From positions 62,001 to 126,000 of the forward strand of contig CAWEET010000007.1 in the NCBI GenBank assembly GCA_963808165.1: a stretch of DNA of 64,000 nucleotides. The letters run 5' to 3'. The number at the start of each line of letters is the position of its first letter. The first letter of the stretch is position 1. The translations under genes were made by a program, and so were the position numbers. This DNA is from Thiosocius sp963808165 (lineage in GTDB: Bacteria > Pseudomonadota > Gammaproteobacteria > Chromatiales > Chromatiaceae). Positions 16,793-25,792 of the stretch are shown piece after piece. The notes under the pieces were generated by a model. That model was not told the DNA's origin. It did no database searches and saw only the letters and a list, made by a program, of their open reading frames with translations.

Positions 16793-17845
16793 TTAGTGTC
16801 GGTCGGCAACCTCGTCGAGCAAGCGGGCGACCGGTGCCGCAAGCCCGACTTTGTCTGAACCACGTGGTTTATACCAAAGCCTGTCGCCCCCCTCCAGCAC
16901 ACGGCAACCCGGCCGATTCAGCAGGATTTCGATCGGTTCGATATCCAGGTGGAAATGGCTGAAGGTGTGCCGGCGCGGTGTCAGCCTGCGCCCCAGTTCA
17001 CCCGACTGACCGAGGCAGTCGGCGCACCAGGCGAGTGGATCGGCACCGGCATTGATCTCGGGGAGGCACCAGAGGCCACCCCAGATGCCGGCCGGTGGAC
17101 GGCACTCGAGCAGGATCGCCCCGTCGGGGTCGCGCAGCAGTAGCATGCGAACCGTGCGCACTGGGACGGCCTTGATCGGCTTCTTGCCCGGGAAATCGAG
17201 TGGCCTGCCTAGCTTGCGGGCGGCACAGTCGCGGCGCACCGGGCAGGCCTGGCAATCAGGCCGGCTGCGCGTGCATACGATAGCCCCGAGATCCATCATC
17301 GCCTGGTTGTATGCGGCCACGCTGTCCCGGGGAGTGAGGCGCTCGGCCAGTTCCCACAGCTGATTGAGCACCCCGGCCTTGCCCGGCCACCCGGGCACCG
17401 CGGCATGTCGGGCGAGAACGCGTTTGACGTTTCCGTCGAGGATCGACTGTCGCTGACCCAGCGCCAGCGACAGGATCGCCCCGGCGGTGGAACGCCCGAT
17501 CCCCGGCAGCGCCTGCACCCTGGCGAGGTTGTCGGGAAATTCACCGTCGAACTCTTCGCAGACCATTTTCGCGGCGCGGTGAAGGTTACGCGCACGGGCG
17601 TAGTAACCGAGCCCGGACCAGTAGTGCAGCACCTCGTCGAGCGGCGCATCCGCAAGATCATAGATGCTCGGGAAACGTGCGGTGAAACGCTCGAAGTACG
17701 GGATCGCCGTCGCCACCTGGGTCTGCTGCAACATGATCTCGGATACCCAGACCCGGTATGGGGTCACCTGCTGCTGCCAGGGCAAGCGGGTACGCCCGTT
17801 GCCCTCGAACCAGGCCAAGACCCGTGCCGAGAAGTCAGTGTTCAC
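16793..17845 (-). CDS. mutY: A/G-specific adenine glycosylase MutY
   Basis: Removes adenine mispaired with 8-oxoguanine or guanine. The helix-hairpin-helix region has LPGIGRSTAGAI, the catalytic Glu lies in SEIMLQQTQV, and Asp in LDGNVKRVLAR. A 4Fe-4S cluster motif spans C-x6-C-x2-C-x5-C (CTRSRPDC, QAC, PVRRDC). A C-terminal NUDIX-like domain for 8-oxoG recognition follows from about residue 225. I place the start at GTG 17845, whose bases overlap the stop of the DUF2007 gene (GTGA); the longer ATG frame is less likely. 350 residues is standard. Confidence 0.95.
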   Translation of the reverse strand: MNTDFSARVLAWFEGNGRTRLPWQQQVTPYRVWVSEIMLQQTQVATAIPYFERFTARFPSIYDLADAPLDEVLHYWSGLGYYARARNLHRAAKMVCEEFDGEFPDNLARVQALPGIGRSTAGAILSLALGQRQSILDGNVKRVLARHAAVPGWPGKAGVLNQLWELAERLTPRDSVAAYNQAMMDLGAIVCTRSRPDCQACPVRRDCAARKLGRPLDFPGKKPIKAVPVRTVRMLLLRDPDGAILLECRPPAGIWGGLWCLPEINAGADPLAWCADCLGQSGELGRRLTPRRHTFSHFHLDIEPIEILLNRPGCRVLEGGDRLWYKPRGSDKVGLAAPVARLLDEVADRH

Positions 17846-18156
17846 TGCCGCTTGGCACCACATTGCCAGCAAATCTCGAAACCGGCATCCACCTGGGCAT
17901 CACAATTCTCACAGACCCACGGACCCAGCCGGGGCAGATTGCCACGGCTGGCCAGGAAGCCGTCGAGCACGTCTTGGGCGGCAACCAGATCCTGGTTGTT
18001 GATCAGCCAAACCCAAGGATAATTGATGGCCGGCAGCTCACCAGCGGCCCCGCTCAGGTATTCACCCAGCACGGTCGCCTCGATCCGATGGGCCGTGAGG
18101 GCATCGATCAGCTGGCGTGCCTCCAGACCGTCGCGTGCTTCATAGAACTTCAGCAT
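17842..18156 (-). CDS. DUF2007-type protein with C-terminal zinc ribbon
   Basis: A 104-residue protein. The N-terminal half (MLKFYEARDGLEARQLIDAL to about 75) is a DUF2007 putative signal-transducing domain. The C-terminus carries a zinc ribbon with CENC and CWQCG. It is upstream of mutY and overlaps its start, so the two are coupled. The biochemical role is unknown. The ATG at 18156 is the first methionine consistent with the domain. Confidence 0.8.
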   Translation of the reverse strand: MLKFYEARDGLEARQLIDALTAHRIEATVLGEYLSGAAGELPAINYPWVWLINNQDLVAAQDVLDGFLASRGNLPRLGPWVCENCDAQVDAGFEICWQCGAKRQ

Positions 18157-18252
18157 GCACCATTTGACACGTTTCCTTGGGCCGACAATCATGCGTGATC
18201 CCGGGGGCTGGGCATAGCCCCCCCGATCCAGACAGGCAGTAACCCGACCCAC

Positions 18253-18852
18253 ATGAAAAACCTCAAGCAGATCCTTATCCTCGGCCTACTGGCCGCCCTC
18301 AGCATTGGCATCGGCCTGTGGGCCGGTATGCAAGGCAAGAACAAACCGCAGCAACAGGGATATGCCGACCTCGGGGGCGACTTTACGCTGACGTCCGATC
18401 AGGGGCCGGTCAGTCTGGAGGATTTTCGCGGCAAGGTGGTTCCCATCTACTTCGGGTTCACCCATTGTCCGGACGTGTGCATCACCTCGCTGAGCAGCAT
18501 CGCCGCGGGCCTGAAGGAGTTAGGCGACGAGGAGCGCGCGCAGATCCAGCCGATCTTCATCAGCATCGACCCGGAACGCGACGATCCGGCCCGTGTCGGC
18601 GAGTACGCCCGCTACTTCGACCCGAGTTTTATCGGCCTGACCGGTTCGCTCGATGAGGTGTCCAGGGTCGCGAAGAGCCACTTCGTGATCTTCGAAAAGG
18701 TGCCACTGGAGGATTCCGAGATGGGTTACACAATGGATCACTCATCAATCGTGTACGTAGTCGGAAAAGACGGTGTGGTCACGTCGCTGATCCACCACGG
18801 AGAGTCACCTGACGGTATCGCCGAAGCGCTGCGTGAGGCGCTGGCGCGCTGA
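18253..18852 (+). CDS. SCO1/SenC-family copper chaperone/thioredoxin-fold protein
   Basis: Membrane-anchored periplasmic thioredoxin-fold protein likely to help deliver copper to cytochrome oxidase. An N-terminal anchor covers residues 7-27. Copper ligands are CPDVC (Cys72, Cys76) with FGFTHCPDVC, and His163 in MDHSSIVYVV. Length of 199 residues is standard. It is divergent from the DUF2007-mutY-yggX genes and is followed by tRNA-Gly on the other strand. No oxidase genes are in the window. Confidence 0.92.
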   Translation: MKNLKQILILGLLAALSIGIGLWAGMQGKNKPQQQGYADLGGDFTLTSDQGPVSLEDFRGKVVPIYFGFTHCPDVCITSLSSIAAGLKELGDEERAQIQPIFISIDPERDDPARVGEYARYFDPSFIGLTGSLDEVSRVAKSHFVIFEKVPLEDSEMGYTMDHSSIVYVVGKDGVVTSLIHHGESPDGIAEALREALAR

Positions 18853-18892
18853 TGCGGCTGTGCCGCCCGCGCTTGGCGGGACAACAGGAGTT

Positions 18893-18966
18893 TGGAGCGG
18901 CCAGCGGGAGTCGAACCCGCCTCTCTAGCTTGGGAAGCTAGGGTAATACCGATATACGATGGCCGC
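18893..18966 (-). tRNA. tRNA-Gly (CCC)
   Basis: On the minus strand a 74-base cloverleaf with encoded CCA. It begins GCGGCCATCGTATATCGG; the acceptor stem GCGGCCA pairs with TGGCCGC, and the anticodon stem CTAGC/GCTAG encloses TTCCCAA, giving CCC. Confidence 0.95.
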
Positions 18967-19327
18967 TGGATCAACCCCTTTCTTGCCCGAAAACTCGCCG
19001 ACGGTGCGACCCCTGTCATTGGGGGGCCTTCGATGCCACCTGACGCGGACCACGCCCGGGTGCCGATGCTCGTCTGCAGCAATGCCGCATTGCGAAGACT
19101 GGACGATGCTCTCCGCTCAAACGGAACGCACCCGTCAGCCTACCTGGATTCTAGTGAAAAGGCAGCTGTCGGGACAAGCACCTGATTGCGCCTGTCCACG
19201 CGTTCTTTCACAGGCCCAGGCAGCCTGGTCGGTCAGAGCTCTTTGCAACGGTCAGCAACGGCCGCATTGTCTCGGTGTAGAGCACCGCCCTCAGCACGAA
19301 CCTGGTCTGGGAGCGCCCGCGGACACA
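18967..19327 (+). other. Intergenic gap, no gene recognised
   Basis: This stretch of about 360 bases between tRNA-Gly and the convergent end of the glycosyltransferase gene has no reading frame with a believable start or family similarity, and no clear hairpin. It may contain promoter or processing signals of the tRNA, but none can be identified. Confidence 0.4.
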
Positions 19328-20446
19328 TCAGCGCTGGCCCGGCACGGCTGGCCGCTGCCTGAAGGTCCAGTAAGAATTGAGGAAGTAGTTCAACAGCGCA
19401 GCAGGAACGATCCCGGCCAGTTGACAGAGATATGGCGAGAGATCCGGAAAGGCGACGCTGAGCAGCACAAAGGTTGCGTAGCTGACCCCCAGCGCGAGAA
19501 AGGAAACCGCATTGAACTTCAGGCCGCGTATCCGTATGCGATCGGCGGTCTTGCGCCGGCGGAACGTCCAGTAGTTGTTGAGCAGGAAATTCCAGACGAT
19601 GGAGACCTCGATGGCAATCGGTGACGCCAGGTACTTGTTCATCCCGGTGGACAGGAACAGCGCGAAGAAACCCAGGTTTACCAGCACGCCGGTGGCACCA
19701 ACGATTACGAACTTCAGGAACGTCGCCGAACTCCTGAAACGCAGCCAAAGGGCACTCTTGAGGAACTCCACGATGTCGGCGATGCCGAGCTTCGACTCCC
19801 CTGCGGACCTGTCGACGAACGCGACCGGGACCTCGACGATGCGCGCTCCGCGGATAACCGCCTCGTAAAGCAGGGCGATCTGGAACGCATACCCCTGGAC
19901 CTTCAGGGTGGAAAGATCGATCTGTGACAGCAGCGAGGTTCGAATGGCCCGAAAACCGGCGGTACAGTCCTTTATTCGGTGCAGACCGGCCAGGTGCCGG
20001 GCGACGAAGTTACCCAGCAGCGAATTGATCCGCCGCAGGCGTCCCCATTCTTCCGGGATGCTGCCGCCTTTCACATAGCGGCTGCCGATGACAAAATCAG
20101 CGCCCGCCTCCAAGGCAGCCACAAGGCGCGGCACGTCCTCGGGTTTGTGGGAGAGATCCGCATCCATCTCGAATAGCGCATCGGCTTTCATGCCGGCCAT
20201 CACATGCGTCATGCCCCTGATGTATGCAGCGCCCAACCCCTGCCGCTTGCCGGTGATCATATGTAGGTTCGGCATGCGGTTCATGCACGCGCGCACTACC
20301 GCCTGAGTGTCATCGGGCGAATCATCGTCGACGATCAGCAGGTGCATTTCGTGCTCGATGCGGCCGCACTCGCGTTGCAGCGCCGCGAGCAACCCTCCGA
20401 TGTTTTCCCGCTCATTGAAGGTCGGGATGATGATGACGATTTTCAC
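19328..20446 (-). CDS. Polyprenol-phosphate glycosyltransferase (GT2) fused to GtrA domain
   Basis: Residues 1-225 form a family 2 glycosyltransferase of the dolichol-phosphate mannose synthase type, with IPTFNERENIGGLL, the metal-binding DADLSH, GSRYVKGGSIPEEWG and the acceptor region. Residues 240-365 form a GtrA-like four-helix membrane domain with repeated NYWTFRRR and NSYWTFRQR. It probably makes polyprenyl-phosphate mannose or glucose on the cytoplasmic face and flips or anchors it. It is followed in the same direction, upstream, by a membrane glycosyltransferase that would use such a donor. Confidence 0.9.
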   Translation of the reverse strand: MKIVIIIPTFNERENIGGLLAALQRECGRIEHEMHLLIVDDDSPDDTQAVVRACMNRMPNLHMITGKRQGLGAAYIRGMTHVMAGMKADALFEMDADLSHKPEDVPRLVAALEAGADFVIGSRYVKGGSIPEEWGRLRRINSLLGNFVARHLAGLHRIKDCTAGFRAIRTSLLSQIDLSTLKVQGYAFQIALLYEAVIRGARIVEVPVAFVDRSAGESKLGIADIVEFLKSALWLRFRSSATFLKFVIVGATGVLVNLGFFALFLSTGMNKYLASPIAIEVSIVWNFLLNNYWTFRRRKTADRIRIRGLKFNAVSFLALGVSYATFVLLSVAFPDLSPYLCQLAGIVPAALLNYFLNSYWTFRQRPAVPGQR

Positions 20447-20612
20447 AAGGGCGCTTGGTCCCTACTCGATAAACGAGTACCGCTCGGAGCCCCTGTCATG
20501 CGTCTGGGTCCTGCCGGCACAAGCGAGCTCTGTCAAACGGCCTCAATGCCGGCCTGGCGCATCTTAAGGGCGAGATCAAAACCGCGCACCGGCAGACAAA
20601 CCCGCGTGGCCC

Positions 20613-22316
20613 TCACGGCGCCGCCAGCGAGTCGCGCGACAGCGACGCCGGGCCGACCACGCCGGGCAAGCGACAGTCTCCGTGGCTACAGGCATATGAG
20701 ACCAGTTCTCCTCCGTTGAAACTTGCGACCTCGTGCGGACGCCAGCCGGTTTGATGCAACGCCGCCTGCAGGCTGTCTCGACTGTACGCCGGACAGTGGG
20801 CAAAGGTGACCGCCAGGTGGCGCCAGACGGCCTGTTGCCAGCGGCCTGCTTCCGGCACAGCGGGGAGTAGCTTCCGTCTCGCATCGGGCGCCCCGCGTTT
20901 CCAGAGGAACAGATCGTGGGGAATCCGTGCCAGCCAGTCGGTGCCGCCAGGGTGCTGATCCGCCGTCGAACGATCCAGAATGAGCGCCGTAGCGGCTGTT
21001 CCATGCGCGGTAATCCCCCAGCCGAGCAACGGCGGCAGCGATGTCTGTTGGCGTGCGTAGTAGAGCATTGGCAACACCACCGAAGGGCCGCAGAAGATGG
21101 CGGCCTGAGCATTGGTTTGAGGCGTTAGCTGACGCTGCCATACCGCGTATGCCGTTCGCCAGTCCGAATTCTCTGCAGCACCCATTATGAGAAAGGTTTG
21201 GACCGACCGGATGGAGAGCGCCGCGACAAGCACGAGGGCGGCGAGGGCTACCGGCCCCCTCATCGCATCGATCCCGGAGCCTACAAGCAACGCGGTACCA
21301 AGCAGGCTCCAGATGATCGTTCGCTCCATGAAAAGCGGATGCGCGAACCCGACCAGCCAGATCAGAAGCGGACCGAGCAGCGCAACGCCCAACAGGATCA
21401 GCGGGATCGGGGGGCGTCTGCGCAGACGGAAGGCGCCAAGCAGGCAGATCAGGCACATTGCCAGGTCGAGCCAGGGTTGGCCGCGCCAGACATATCCGAA
21501 CGCGTTGACGCTGCCCCAGATGCGCGCGGCTTGTTGCGCATTCGGCTGCGCCAGCCACGCCATGCTCCCGTCACCGAGCAGCTCTGTGAGGACGATGTAC
21601 AACCATGGCAGCCACAAAATGAACACGACGCCGTTGACCAACAGCCAGCGCATCGCCAGCCTGCGGTCACGCCCGCCTCGCGTCATCCAGTGGTAGAGGA
21701 AGGCGATCTGGGCGAGAAAAATGAAAAACACCGCGATATTGCTGGTGTAAAGGGCGGCCAGAATGCCCGAGGCATAGAGCGCCAGCGCAATACCTTCGCG
21801 GCGCCGGTGGTACATCGGCACTTCGGCAGCCCCGACAAGCCGAGCCTGTTTGAATAACAGCAACAGGCCGACCAGCGCGACCGCCAATGCAAACATCAGC
21901 AGGCTGTAACCCCTGGCCTCCTGGCTGTGCTCGATGTGGGCAGCCGAAAGGACCAGATACAGCGCCCCCGCCAGCCCGGCCCGGGGCGCCGCGATCAACT
22001 GCCCGGCAAAGTAGACCATCGGGATCGTGAGTACGCCGAACAGGACGCTCGGCAGGCGAATCGCAAACTCGCCACGGCTCAACGGGAGGACCAGCTTGAG
22101 CAGGGAATAGTACAGCGGCGGCGCGTTGTCATAGCCGCTCAGCCAGAGCACGGACCAGGGCAGGCCGGCGAACTGCACGCTGGCGGCCTCATCCAACCAG
22201 AGAGACGCATCACCGAGCCGCCACAGTCGCAACGCAAGCCCCGCAACCACCAGAAGGGCAATGACGAGCCCCGAGGGCAGACGACTAGGGCCTGTTAACA
22301 CGATACGGATACTCAT
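20613..22316 (-). CDS. GT39/ArnT-like membrane glycosyltransferase
   Basis: Polytopic protein of 567 residues of the GT-C superfamily, transferring a sugar from a polyprenyl-phosphate donor in the periplasm. The motif LWLDEAASVQF near residue 37 holds the catalytic acidic pair, followed by about ten hydrophobic segments to residue 380 and a soluble C-terminal domain. Likely partner of the adjacent polyprenol-phosphate glycosyltransferase. The first residues MSIRIVLTGP are encoded by the terminal repeat of the element at 22288-22478, so the start codon is supplied by the inserted repeat; the original start has probably been lost. Confidence 0.82.
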   Translation of the reverse strand: MSIRIVLTGPSRLPSGLVIALLVVAGLALRLWRLGDASLWLDEAASVQFAGLPWSVLWLSGYDNAPPLYYSLLKLVLPLSRGEFAIRLPSVLFGVLTIPMVYFAGQLIAAPRAGLAGALYLVLSAAHIEHSQEARGYSLLMFALAVALVGLLLLFKQARLVGAAEVPMYHRRREGIALALYASGILAALYTSNIAVFFIFLAQIAFLYHWMTRGGRDRRLAMRWLLVNGVVFILWLPWLYIVLTELLGDGSMAWLAQPNAQQAARIWGSVNAFGYVWRGQPWLDLAMCLICLLGAFRLRRRPPIPLILLGVALLGPLLIWLVGFAHPLFMERTIIWSLLGTALLVGSGIDAMRGPVALAALVLVAALSIRSVQTFLIMGAAENSDWRTAYAVWQRQLTPQTNAQAAIFCGPSVVLPMLYYARQQTSLPPLLGWGITAHGTAATALILDRSTADQHPGGTDWLARIPHDLFLWKRGAPDARRKLLPAVPEAGRWQQAVWRHLAVTFAHCPAYSRDSLQAALHQTGWRPHEVASFNGGELVSYACSHGDCRLPGVVGPASLSRDSLAAP

Positions 22317-22589
22317 CGACGGAGGTCATTTCTTCACAGGACAAGGCGCAATGAGTACCGTGTACCTGGCGTACATCAGCGAAAGTGCAACGCAGTCCTG
22401 GGGAAAAATGGCCCCGGCCCTTCGGGTTGGCCTCATTAGAGGGCAAACGCTGGGCATCCGCATCGTGTTGACAGGCCCTAGCCCGCATCCGTCACCGGCC
22501 GGAAAGCAGCTGTGGCACAACAGACTGAAAGTCTCTGGAAAGTGATGAATCTGCGCGTGTCACCAGCTTGACACCCTGTTTCGCTGCTT
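22288..22589 (+). repeat. MITE-like interspersed repeat, copy 1, with conserved flank
   Basis: The core 22288-22478 (191 bp) is bounded by imperfect inverted ends, GGGCCTGTTAACACGAT on the left and its complement with one change on the right. It is flanked by TA on both sides. A further 110 bases to 22589 match, in inverted orientation, the sequence beside copy 2 at 27928-28036. Internal shared pieces include TTCACAGGACAAGGCGCA and GTGTACCTGGCGTACAT. It has no transposase gene, so it is a non-autonomous element. Confidence 0.75.
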
Positions 22590-22628
22590 TCACATCACGC
22601 TCCTGGCGGTTTCTCGCAGGCGACGGCA

Positions 22629-24461
22629 CTAATCCGCGGGACCGCCCCGGTACATGCCGTCGACCTCCGACGCAAGGCGTTCGAGCACGCTGGATCGCTT
22701 CAATTTCATTGTGGGGGTAGACAATCCATTCTCGACTGTCCACGGGTCCAGTGACAAATGGACCTGGCGCACCTTCGCATAACCGGGAAAATCCCTCAGC
22801 GCCCCCTTGATCCGCCGCACGATCGCTTGTCGAACCTTGGCCTTGCCCAGGCTCGCCGGGGCTAGCGGGTCGACCCCCTGTTGCTGGGCAAAGCGCGGCC
22901 AGTGATCACCGTCCAAAACGATCAGCGCCGTCAGGTAGGGCCGACCCTCGCCGACCACCATCACTTGTTCGACCAGTGGATCCAGGGCGATCGCCGACTC
23001 CATGTCACCGGGCGGAATCTTCTCACCGTTCGACAACACCATGATGTCCTTTATGCGTCCGGTGATATAGATGTGGTTGCCTGCGTCGATACGTGCCTGA
23101 TCGCCCGTATGCAGCCAGCCATCGGCGTCTATCGCCTGGGCGGTCGCGGCATGGTTGTTCCAGTAGCCGAGCATCAGCCCCGGTCCCTTGACCAGCAGTT
23201 CGTCATTCGCACCGATCATCACCTGGACGCCGCGGATCGGGACCCCGACGCTGCTCGGGATGTTGTCCTCGAGGGGATTCACACTGACCACCGGCGCTGT
23301 CTCGGTCAGTCCATAGCCCTGCACGATCGGCACCCCCAGACTGATGAAAACCCTGGCGATGTCCTCGTTGAGTGCGGCCCCGCCGCTGATTGCGGCACGT
23401 AGTCTGCCCCCGAGCTTCGCGGTCACCTTGCTCGCAACGAGACGGTCGAGCAGCGGCCACAGCAGGTTGCCCAACGGCCACCCGCCGCGCCCCTGCTGGT
23501 GCAGAAAACGCTTCCAGCCGACGCTGACAGTCAGATCGAACAGCATCCTGGCCTTTCGGCCCTTCTTGTCCATCTGGTCCGAAATGCGCCCATAGACACG
23601 TTCGAAGATCCGTGGCACCGCAACCAGGACCGTCGGCCTGATCGCCTCGAGGTCCTCGCCCAGCTGAGCGACCGAACGCGAATAGGCGACGCAGGAGCCG
23701 GTCATGATGCTCAGGTAGTAACCGGCGGTTCGCTCCAGGGTGTGGGACAGTGGAAGAAACGACAGGAAGACATCCTCCTGATAGCAGTTGATCAGGGTCA
23801 ATCCACCATGCGCCACTGACATCATGTTGCGGTGACTCAGCATCACGCCTTTAGGCCGGCCGGTGGTGCCTGACGTGTACACGATCGAGGCAAGCGCATT
23901 GCCGTCGGCCGACTGACGCACAGCCAGCTCGCCCGCCTGCTCGGGCAGCCAGTCGCTGACGATGCTAATCCTGTCGTCTTCGGCCGCCAGACGCCGCGCC
24001 GCATCGCTGTCATCCAGCAGCAGGATCCGTTTCAACGGCCCATCGTGCGACACCACCTCAGCCAGTCGGCGCCAACGCCCGGCGTCCTGGACCAGCAGGA
24101 TATTTACATCGGCCTCTTTGAGGATGTAGGCGATGTTGTCGGGTCTATCGTCGGTGTACAGGGGCACCGTAACCAGGCCGGCGCTCAAGGCTGCCTGGTC
24201 GAACATCACCCACTCCGGGCAGTTGCGCAGTTGGATCGCGACCCGGCCACCGCGCGGCGCCCGCTCGCCGAGCATCGCAGTCTGCCAGCGTGCCACCTCT
24301 CGCGCCATCTCGGCCCAGCTGTAACTCAGCCACTGCTTGCTGTGCTTGTCGTAATAGCGGTAGGCATCGCGATCGGGGCTGCGCTTGACCCGACGGGCAA
24401 ACAGGCCATCCAGGGTGCCTGCCTCGTCCAGTGCGATCAGGTTCTCGTGAAAATTGCCCAC
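22629..24461 (-). CDS. Long-chain acyl-CoA synthetase (FadD15-type AMP-binding enzyme)
   Basis: Activates fatty acids to acyl-CoA through an acyl-adenylate. The AMP-binding motifs are in order: YTSGTTGRPKGVMLSH, ISGGAALNEDIARVF, GYGLTETAPVVSVN, GWLHTGDQARID and ITGRIKDIMVLSNGEKIPP. At about 610 residues it fits the FadD15/long-chain bacterial ligase type rather than E. coli FadD. The start is placed at GTG 24461, preceded by AAGGAGG, rather than at the ATG 24488. It is divergent from thiS. Confidence 0.88.
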   Translation of the reverse strand: MGNFHENLIALDEAGTLDGLFARRVKRSPDRDAYRYYDKHSKQWLSYSWAEMAREVARWQTAMLGERAPRGGRVAIQLRNCPEWVMFDQAALSAGLVTVPLYTDDRPDNIAYILKEADVNILLVQDAGRWRRLAEVVSHDGPLKRILLLDDSDAARRLAAEDDRISIVSDWLPEQAGELAVRQSADGNALASIVYTSGTTGRPKGVMLSHRNMMSVAHGGLTLINCYQEDVFLSFLPLSHTLERTAGYYLSIMTGSCVAYSRSVAQLGEDLEAIRPTVLVAVPRIFERVYGRISDQMDKKGRKARMLFDLTVSVGWKRFLHQQGRGGWPLGNLLWPLLDRLVASKVTAKLGGRLRAAISGGAALNEDIARVFISLGVPIVQGYGLTETAPVVSVNPLEDNIPSSVGVPIRGVQVMIGANDELLVKGPGLMLGYWNNHAATAQAIDADGWLHTGDQARIDAGNHIYITGRIKDIMVLSNGEKIPPGDMESAIALDPLVEQVMVVGEGRPYLTALIVLDGDHWPRFAQQQGVDPLAPASLGKAKVRQAIVRRIKGALRDFPGYAKVRQVHLSLDPWTVENGLSTPTMKLKRSSVLERLASEVDGMYRGGPAD

Positions 24462-24577
24462 CGGGCCTCCTTGGGAGCTCGTACGCAAGGGTCCGTCGAT
24501 CGACGAGACAGGGGGATTCGGCGACCAGAGTTTAGTGTAAAATCAAACCCAATGACATCCGTTCGACACCCATCGCG

Positions 24578-24778
24578 ATGCTGATAATGCTCAATGGCGA
24601 CCGGTACGAGGTACGCGACAACAGCACCCTGTCGGACCTGCTGGCCACCCTCGACATGCAGCACAAGCGCTTCGCAGTGGAGGTCAATGAAGAGCTGATC
24701 CCGCGCAGTGAACACGCGACCCATCCGCTGCGGTCCAACGACCAGGTCGAGATCGTCCAGGCGATTGGTGGCGGTTGA
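24578..24778 (+). CDS. thiS: Thiamine biosynthesis sulfur carrier ThiS
   Basis: Ubiquitin-like sulfur carrier of 66 residues ending in AIGGG, whose C-terminal Gly is thiocarboxylated to donate sulfur for the thiazole ring. NGDRYEV, LSDLLATLDM and VAVEVN-like segments fit the family. It is 49 bases ahead of thiG. No TPP riboswitch is visible upstream; the A/T-rich GTGTAAAATC near 24535 may be part of the promoter. Confidence 0.95.
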   Translation: MLIMLNGDRYEVRDNSTLSDLLATLDMQHKRFAVEVNEELIPRSEHATHPLRSNDQVEIVQAIGGG

Positions 24779-24827
24779 AACCCGAATCAGCGCAGCAAAA
24801 CCCCTCTCAAGGAACCGCAATTTCCGA

Positions 24828-25637
24828 ATGGCAGAACCCAGCATGGCGCAGACTACCGACGACCCCCTGATCCTGGCCGATCGCAGCTTCCGGTCCCGCC
24901 TGCTGGTGGGTACGGGAAAATACCGGGACATGGACGAGACACGGGCGGCGATCGAGGCCAGCGGCGCCGAGATCGTCACCATCGCGGTGCGCAGAACCAA
25001 CATCGGCCAAAACGCTGATGAGCCGAATATCCTCGAGGTGTTGCCGCCGGACCGTTACACCCTGCTGCCCAACACGGCCGGCTGCTACGACGTCAAAACG
25101 GCGGTGCGCACCTGCAAGCTGGCACGCGAACTGCTGGATGGACACGACCTGGTAAAACTCGAGGTCCTGGGTGACGAGAAGACCCTGTTTCCGGATGTGC
25201 TGGCGACGATGAAGGCGGCAGAGGAGCTTATCCGCGACGGCTTCAAGATCATGGTCTACACCAACGACGACCCTATAATCGCCCGCGAACTCGAGGCCAT
25301 GGGCTGTGTCGCCGTGATGCCGCTGGCGGCGCCGATCGGCTCCGGGCTGGGGATCCGCAACAAACTGAACATCCGCACCATCGTCGAGAATGCCAACGTA
25401 CCGGTACTGGTCGACGCCGGCGTGGGCACCGCCTCGGATGCCGCCATCGCGATGGAACTGGGCTGTGACGGTGTGTTGATGAATACCGCCATCGCCGCTG
25501 CGGACAAGCCGGTGCTGATGGCGAGCGCGATGCGCAAGGCGATTGAGGCAGGCCGGGAGGCCTACCTGGCCGGGCGAATGCCGGCCCGGCGCTTCGCATC
25601 CGCATCGTCGCCGCTCGATGGACTGTTTTTCGATTAG
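24828..25637 (+). CDS. thiG: Thiazole synthase ThiG
   Basis: Forms the thiamine thiazole phosphate from DXP, dehydroglycine and ThiS thiocarboxylate. Characteristic segments are LLVGTGKYRDM, VRRTNIG, LPNTAGCYDVKTAVR, the Schiff-base lysine region LVKLEVLGDEKTLFPD, MPLAAPIGSGLGI and DAGVGTASDAA. The ATG at 24828 is chosen because AAGGA precedes it and the domain starts soon after; ATG 24843 is also possible. Directly downstream of thiS. Confidence 0.96.
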   Translation: MAEPSMAQTTDDPLILADRSFRSRLLVGTGKYRDMDETRAAIEASGAEIVTIAVRRTNIGQNADEPNILEVLPPDRYTLLPNTAGCYDVKTAVRTCKLARELLDGHDLVKLEVLGDEKTLFPDVLATMKAAEELIRDGFKIMVYTNDDPIIARELEAMGCVAVMPLAAPIGSGLGIRNKLNIRTIVENANVPVLVDAGVGTASDAAIAMELGCDGVLMNTAIAAADKPVLMASAMRKAIEAGREAYLAGRMPARRFASASSPLDGLFFD

Positions 25638-25792
25638 AGCCACTCTCACGCCAGCTGCGCGGTACGCCGGCGATTGCCGGGGACAGGGAGGCGGGAAAAT
25701 CTGGGCCAGGTCTGAATCGCACGACCATTCAGCCCATACGGCCCCCTCGGAGTCATCTCACCCACCGACCGATACAGGCTGTTCGGATCGCC

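Noticed and set aside
24489..24577. Possible TPP riboswitch before thiS
   Set aside because: The space is only 89 bases and lacks the conserved thi-box pieces.
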